Below are positions 59,161-64,000 of a stretch of DNA of 64,000 bases, in pieces. How positions within the stretch are numbered: position 1 is the first letter of the stretch; each line of letters begins with the position of its first letter. The stretch covers positions 1-64,000 of the forward strand of contig NZ_JABBEA010000001.1 of assembly GCF_012912005.1 (NCBI RefSeq), read 5' to 3'. The translations under genes were made by a program, and so were the position numbers. The notes below the pieces were generated by a model. That model ran no database searches and had not been told where the DNA came from. It saw only the letters and a program-made list of their open reading frames with translations. The stretch comes from Paenibacillus sp. SZ31. GTDB lineage: Bacteria > Bacillota > Bacilli > Paenibacillales > Paenibacillaceae.

Positions 59161-62100
59161 TCAAACTACAACATGCCATCGGTCACGAATTTCAGAAATC
59201 CAATCGGTCATTTTCCAGCTGTCATCACATGGAACTGCACCTTTAACCCTGGAATATTTACGTTTTACATAATAACCTTGACCCGGAGGCAGTACCTTCA
59301 GCCCACCTGTACTACCCCCGGATTCCGAATAAGGTATACGGAAGAACGAGAGATCGTTAGGGTCTAAAGTCCCGAACAGCATTCCGCTCTGGGAAGCCTT
59401 CACATCCGTTACCCAGTCAGAACCGAAGGTCGGGAAGTCTGCCGGAACCCCGGACAGAATCACGTGTACACCGCGATCCCTTCCTTGACGAACAATCGCT
59501 CCCAATTGATCTTTTACATTAAAATCGTTTAGCTGCTTGGACAAGGTGTCCGCATCATCGATGACGAGCACAAGTTCCGGTCCACCGGAAATCTCGCCTC
59601 TTTTCAGAACTTCATCGTACAACTGTTGAATCACAGGTGCAAGCTGTTCTTCTCGCGATACGTGTCCACGGACATGGGGCAGACTACTGATTTCCCCCAG
59701 TCCACCTGAGCCATAACGCATATCTACCGTGTATATTTGCACATCTTCCGGAGAAGCATGATAAGCCAGTGATAACATCCAGGTCAGCAAAAATGTCGTT
59801 TTGCCGCCTTCCATCGGACTCGTTACCATGAAATGTGGACCTTCACGCAGATTAAGCTGGAATGGTTCCAGATCATCCGTAAGCAATCCCACAGGCACCG
59901 TTACAGACGATGTATCCCAAGCCTGACCATATGATCCTGTCCGAATCAGCAGATCCTTGAGTTTGATCTCTTCCGGTAGTGGAGCAATCTGCGGCGCTTC
60001 TTCCCCTGTCCAGCCTTGGCGAATCTCAGCAATCGTACGGCGCAGTGCCGATGAACGCTTGCCCTCATCTGCCCCTGAAGAAGGTAATGCCGCCTGGAAC
60101 ATTAATGGAGGCACTTGCCCTTTGACCAGGCCTCTTCCTGGCGGAAGTTGGCTTGGCGCCTTGGAAGGTCTTCCCACGGCATAATAATAATCGCTTGGAT
60201 CGGATAACTCAAATGAAACCGCATTGGGAATATTACTTCTGAATTTTTCAAATACATCTGTTACCCGATTGGCGGTGAGCACAAAGGTGATACCCAAACT
60301 TCCGCCTTCACGCAGGATCGTCTCCAGAAGTTCATTTTCTTCCGGATAGGCATTGCGGAATGAAAGATAACCATCGATAACGACCACAACCTGCGGGACA
60401 GCCGCGTGAGCTGTCCGGCGGTACGCCGAAATCGTTTTAACCCCCGCCTCCGAGATGATATCTTTGCGTTGTGCTGACAGCTTAAGAATATAGCGGAATA
60501 ACCGCTTGATCCGGTCTTCCTCTTCAGCCATCATCACGCCACCGATCTGAGGTAGTGCTGCAAAGTCCTTCATCATACGGCCCATGTCGATAATGTAACC
60601 ATGCCAAGGCTCAGTTCTATGGGAACGAGCCAGAGACATAAGCAAGGTCTGAACAAATGTTGTTTTGCCCAGTCCTGGCATGCCGTACACGACCAGATGG
60701 CCTTGATCCATAGGCAATGCAAGTGGCTGCTGACGCTGATTAGGGAGATCATCCAACAAACCAACCAGTGGTTTCAGACCACTCGCCCCGCCATCAAGCA
60801 ACAGATCACGATTCTCTTCTTCCTGCCAGTCAGGAAGACTTTCCCATTCCAGTGTCTCTGGTAAAGGTGGTAACCATGGTCCTGGCAAACGACGGATACC
60901 TGCATCCGCTGCAGACTGCGCAACATAGTCAATAAACACCTGAAGCTGTTTCGGAACATCTTCACCTTTGAGAACAGCTCGGCGCTCTCCAGTTAACAGA
61001 GGTTCCCGCTTACCGTTCAAGCGTACTTCCATAACAGGTAATACAGTCGTTGCATCCTCCTGCTGGTTATAAGGCGCACCACTCCAGGCGAATTGCATTT
61101 CTTCAAATACTTCATCACTGCCGACCTGAAAATATCCACGCCCAGGCTTCGTAATCCAGGCAGCATTCGGAATCTTGATCATGTCCCTGCTGTCTCCCTC
61201 ACTCTGTACGCGAAGGCAGATTCGGAAACGTGAATTACTCCATATTTTATCGTCCACAACGCCGGCTGGCTTCTGGGTTGCCAGAATTAGATGAACGCCA
61301 AGTGTCCGGCCAATGGCCGCGATACTGATCAATTCATCCATGAACTCCGGCTGGTCCCGCTTCAATTGAGCAAACTCGTCAATGATAATGACCAGATGTG
61401 GCAGTGGCTGTTCATGTCTGGAACGCAAAATTTTGTAATATTCATCAATGTGCTGGAGGTTTCCCGCATCATTTAATATCTTTTGCCTTCTGACCAATTC
61501 GGCACGAAGTGAGATATTCGCCCGCTCAATCAGATTTCCATCCAGATTGGTGATTGTACCGACCACATGAGGCAGATCGACAAATGTGTTGGACATCCCG
61601 CCACCCTTATAGTCAATCAGCATGAAGGCCAGATCATGTGGATGGAATTCAGCAGCCAGTGAGGCTACGATGGACTGGATAACTTCACTTTTACCTGAAC
61701 CGGTTGTACCTGCAATCAGACCATGAGGACCATGACCCTGACGTTCAATTTTGTCATGCAGATTAATCGCAATTTTCTTGCCGCCAGCTCTTACACCCAT
61801 CGGGACGGGCAGCGTGTCAGGATATCTCGTCTGTCCCCACCTGGACACCACGTCCAGATCCTCCACCCGTGATGTGCTCAGCATATCGAATAACGGGAGC
61901 ACTTGCGGGATATCCGAAGCAGATGAACGCTTCAAGCGGATCGGTGACATATAACGGGAAAGCGCCTCTGCCATCTCTTTCGAGATCACATCGGGCTTGT
62001 ACGTTTGTTGAATAACATCTGCATCTTCCGTTTTTTTGATATACACACCTTTGCCTTTGGAGGCATCCATAATCAATTGACAATGCATCGGTAGAGACTC

Positions 62101-63165
62101 TTTGCGATTAGCCAGTATGATGGTGCATACATCAATCTCCTGAGCCGACTCCAGCAGCAGCGGAAGCAACGGTTCTTCTTCAATTAATTGCGTATCGGAG
62201 AGAATCACAACGTAACACGGCGTTTGCACGCTTTTCTTGTAACGGTCTTCCTTATTGTTACGGCGCCGGTTCAACACGGAAAACAAGCTGTCCGCTAATT
62301 GATGCGCACCGCTGTGCCTGTCGGCCATATAGCGTTGTCCCTGGTCTTCATCCCAGATATGGGGCATCCAGCGAAGCCAATCCCATTCCTTGCTGTCCTT
62401 CTCTTCATAGAATACAGCAAGCTTGAGTTCATCTGGTGAATGCCGTACTGTCAGCTGTGAGATGATGACTCGCAGGGAAGCAAGAACTTCCTCCCGATCA
62501 CCGACCAGTCCCATCACCTTTGATTGGAACAAAGGCAATGTAATGGAAGCATCCGGTACCGTCTGGAATTCAGCCGCAAGTTCATGAGCCGCTTCAATGA
62601 GCTCATCCTTCTCATAGCCATCAATCCGCGGAACCTGAAGTTTGATTCGGAATGGAATCTCTCCCGTACCAATACGCACCTGAAGGAAATCATCGTCCTC
62701 TGGTGAACGTTCCCACAAGGAACTGTTCCGGTTCTTCACCACTTGAAGACACACACCCGGATCACCATGAATTTCGTACAGGCTCTTTACTTGCTCCGCC
62801 TGCGCTTCCTTCAATTCTTCCCGGTGTTTGTCGAGTTGAGCAAGGTACATGGTTTTGCGTTCTTCCAATTTTTTGCGATATGATTTCTTGTTGCTCAAAT
62901 ACACGAAGAATGGAATGGTGTAAGAAGTAAGCATCATCATGACCGTCATCATCTGAAACATCATATAATTGCTGTTGTTCATTTTGCCGGTCATGTTGAT
63001 ATATACGTAGAAACCAATGCTGACCATAGTCATCATGATCGGCACAATAATGGATATCATGGAAAACGTGGGTTTGCTCGGTTCTGTTGGAGGCCTGAGT
63101 ATTTCGAGTCCCTCTTCCTTGAGAACCGGTGTCATTCTTGGAGAACGCTGATATAACACATTCAC
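59161..63165 (-). CDS. essC: EssC/EccC-type FtsK/SpoIIIE ATPase of a type VII system
   Basis: 1334 residues, the motor and channel component. Two membrane helices (about residues 35-80) follow a short N-terminal segment; the two FHA domains of Bacillus YukB/Staphylococcus EssC are absent, as in actinobacterial EccC. Three ATPase domains have Walker A GTTGSGKSE (about 488), GMPGLGKTTF (about 828) and SPMEGGKTTF (about 1120). Walker B is IIIDEFAQL in the first and only VIDGY and VIDDAD in the others. I chose the GTG at 63165 because AAAGGAGG lies upstream; a longer frame would overlap the YukD-like gene. Confidence 0.95.
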   Translation of the reverse strand: MNVLYQRSPRMTPVLKEEGLEILRPPTEPSKPTFSMISIIVPIMMTMVSIGFYVYINMTGKMNNSNYMMFQMMTVMMMLTSYTIPFFVYLSNKKSYRKKLEERKTMYLAQLDKHREELKEAQAEQVKSLYEIHGDPGVCLQVVKNRNSSLWERSPEDDDFLQVRIGTGEIPFRIKLQVPRIDGYEKDELIEAAHELAAEFQTVPDASITLPLFQSKVMGLVGDREEVLASLRVIISQLTVRHSPDELKLAVFYEEKDSKEWDWLRWMPHIWDEDQGQRYMADRHSGAHQLADSLFSVLNRRRNNKEDRYKKSVQTPCYVVILSDTQLIEEEPLLPLLLESAQEIDVCTIILANRKESLPMHCQLIMDASKGKGVYIKKTEDADVIQQTYKPDVISKEMAEALSRYMSPIRLKRSSASDIPQVLPLFDMLSTSRVEDLDVVSRWGQTRYPDTLPVPMGVRAGGKKIAINLHDKIERQGHGPHGLIAGTTGSGKSEVIQSIVASLAAEFHPHDLAFMLIDYKGGGMSNTFVDLPHVVGTITNLDGNLIERANISLRAELVRRQKILNDAGNLQHIDEYYKILRSRHEQPLPHLVIIIDEFAQLKRDQPEFMDELISIAAIGRTLGVHLILATQKPAGVVDDKIWSNSRFRICLRVQSEGDSRDMIKIPNAAWITKPGRGYFQVGSDEVFEEMQFAWSGAPYNQQEDATTVLPVMEVRLNGKREPLLTGERRAVLKGEDVPKQLQVFIDYVAQSAADAGIRRLPGPWLPPLPETLEWESLPDWQEEENRDLLLDGGASGLKPLVGLLDDLPNQRQQPLALPMDQGHLVVYGMPGLGKTTFVQTLLMSLARSHRTEPWHGYIIDMGRMMKDFAALPQIGGVMMAEEEDRIKRLFRYILKLSAQRKDIISEAGVKTISAYRRTAHAAVPQVVVVIDGYLSFRNAYPEENELLETILREGGSLGITFVLTANRVTDVFEKFRSNIPNAVSFELSDPSDYYYAVGRPSKAPSQLPPGRGLVKGQVPPLMFQAALPSSGADEGKRSSALRRTIAEIRQGWTGEEAPQIAPLPEEIKLKDLLIRTGSYGQAWDTSSVTVPVGLLTDDLEPFQLNLREGPHFMVTSPMEGGKTTFLLTWMLSLAYHASPEDVQIYTVDMRYGSGGLGEISSLPHVRGHVSREEQLAPVIQQLYDEVLKRGEISGGPELVLVIDDADTLSKQLNDFNVKDQLGAIVRQGRDRGVHVILSGVPADFPTFGSDWVTDVKASQSGMLFGTLDPNDLSFFRIPYSESGGSTGGLKVLPPGQGYYVKRKYSRVKGAVPCDDSWKMTDWISEIRDRWHVVV

Positions 63166-63217
63166 GAAGAGAAGACCTCCTTTAGTTCGTTCAATAGAAT
63201 GTATACGTTCAAAAGCC

Positions 63218-63538
63218 CTATTCGTTGCTGTCCTGCTGAAACAATGAACGTCTTCCATATACAGGCGCTTCTTCCGAAGTCGTTGAAAAAGCCCGCTGGA
63301 CACGGACGCAACTACCTTGTCGCAACCCTGTTTCCATTAACTGCTGCGTGTTCTGCGGAGAGAACCACAGACCTTCCGGAAACTTGGCCTCAAGGATGTA
63401 CTGAATGCCGTCTCCCGGTGCCTGTCCAAAAATCCGAACGCCGAGTAATGTCTTCAAATGTTCAATGGTACATTCGTCCGGAACCTCGATGTCGAACCAT
63501 TCGCCTTCCTCGCGGCCGGAATACACGGTTAGAATCAT
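63218..63538 (-). CDS. yukD: YukD/EsaB-type ubiquitin-like protein
   Basis: 106 residues starting MILTVYSGREEGEWFDIEVP, with TIEHLKTLLGVRIFG and a LRQGSCVRVQRAF ending, a ubiquitin-like beta-grasp fold typical of EsaB/YukD. It is the first gene of the secretion operon, 52 bases before the ATPase start. Its role in T7SSb is regulatory or scaffolding (family knowledge). GGGAGG lies before the ATG at 63538. It is about 25 residues longer than YukD, with a charged C-terminal tail. Confidence 0.88.
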   Translation of the reverse strand: MILTVYSGREEGEWFDIEVPDECTIEHLKTLLGVRIFGQAPGDGIQYILEAKFPEGLWFSPQNTQQLMETGLRQGSCVRVQRAFSTTSEEAPVYGRRSLFQQDSNE

Positions 63539-63959
63539 CTGAATCCCTCCCATGGTCTCATATGTAAATTGTCCTAATGTCAGATTAAATCAAAAAAAAG
63601 AGAATGAATCGTTATATCAACCCTATTTTCTTACATAAACACCCTATTTGCAATGTGCCACCTGTAATTTTGTTACATATGACCCACGTATATATTAAAA
63701 TATCGTACATTCGACTCAGAACTTTCGTGGCAGTTATGCATTTAAAACTTGCGAGGATGCGAAACTTTTTGTTTTCATTCCATTTAAATGGTAATTAAGT
63801 TCCGTTTTTCAGGACTTTTATTCCTTCGCCCACAATCTAATTGTGAACACTTTTCAAACATTACCCACCTTTATGTTTTCATAAGCTGATTTTAAGGTAA
63901 TTTTAAGCATTGGTATTTAATATTACCTGTATGAAATAACAACCGTGAGGTGATTTCAA
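63539..63959. other. Divergent intergenic region upstream of the secretion operon
   Basis: 421 bases of AT-rich DNA with no believable gene. It should carry the promoter of the secretion operon (minus) and of the gene starting at 63960 (plus). GGTAAT...ATTACC lies near 63895-63927. No clear sigma-A promoter could be assigned. Confidence 0.6.
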
Positions 63960-64000
63960 GTGAGAACCCTAATAACCTTTCAAAACAAATCAATCCCTGT
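63960..64000 (+). CDS. Start of an unidentified gene, cut by the window edge
   Basis: GAGGTG lies seven bases before a GTG that opens a frame reading VRTLITFQNKSIP to the window end. Too short to name. Confidence 0.5.
   Translation, partial: MRTLITFQNKSIP

Overview
The window looks like a chromosomal segment of a Paenibacillus-type Bacillota. Signs are strong GGAGG ribosome sites, a MalFG-type sugar importer beside a YesMN-type two-component system, a secreted GH5 cellulase, a barnase/barstar pair, a homologue of the Bacillus replication terminator protein RTP, and a WXG100/EssC secretion locus. No rRNA, tRNA, CRISPR array or transposase was seen. Species is inferred from gene content only.

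Layout. (1) 0.2-10.5 kb, carbohydrate uptake: binding lipoprotein, two permeases, sensor kinase and AraC-type response regulator, then a divergent AraC regulator and a large FAD-dependent oxidoreductase. (2) 10.6-35.4 kb, an accessory island that looks AT-rich. Nearly every gene is small, on the minus strand and of resistance or immunity type: GNAT acetyltransferases, P-loop small-molecule kinases, Nudix, GrpB, HAD, SMI1, TmrB-like, NIPSNAP and DUF proteins. A GH5 cellulase sits inside it. Four genes are broken: a TGA-interrupted TraB-like gene, a GNAT with an internal deletion, a frameshifted chloramphenicol-phosphotransferase-like gene and a DUF4180 stub. (3) 35.7-49.2 kb, core-like genes: an inositol/sugar dehydrogenase-isomerase operon, phosphoesterase, Rrf2 and DivIVA-like proteins, a DksA-like protein, an MFS exporter with an HTH gene, barnase/barstar, RTP, an acyltransferase and a stress protein. 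(4) 49.7-53.2 kb, HrpB helicase and an SDR. (5) 53.4-63.5 kb, a type VII secretion-like locus.

Main discovery candidate: between 26.46 and 35.0 kb almost every gene is followed, in the same orientation, by an imperfect dyad with the geometry of an integron attC site. On the minus strand the left end reads about TAACAnnrTATTCAmGC and the right end about GAATACAGGAACGTTAT. The right end lies a few tens of bases before the next start codon. The gene content is typical of integron cassettes. I read this as a cassette array without an integrase in view (CALIN-like) in a Bacillota chromosome. The pairing and orientation are seen directly; recombination activity is inference.

Second candidate: the secretion locus has YukD/EsaB, an EccC/EssC ATPase without FHA domains, two WXG-type proteins and an uncharacterised protein. 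It is followed by a membrane-anchored kinase-like protein, a VWA protein and a PP2C-like phosphatase. No EsaA, EssA or canonical EssB/YukC is visible. This suggests a phosphorylation-controlled type VII variant.
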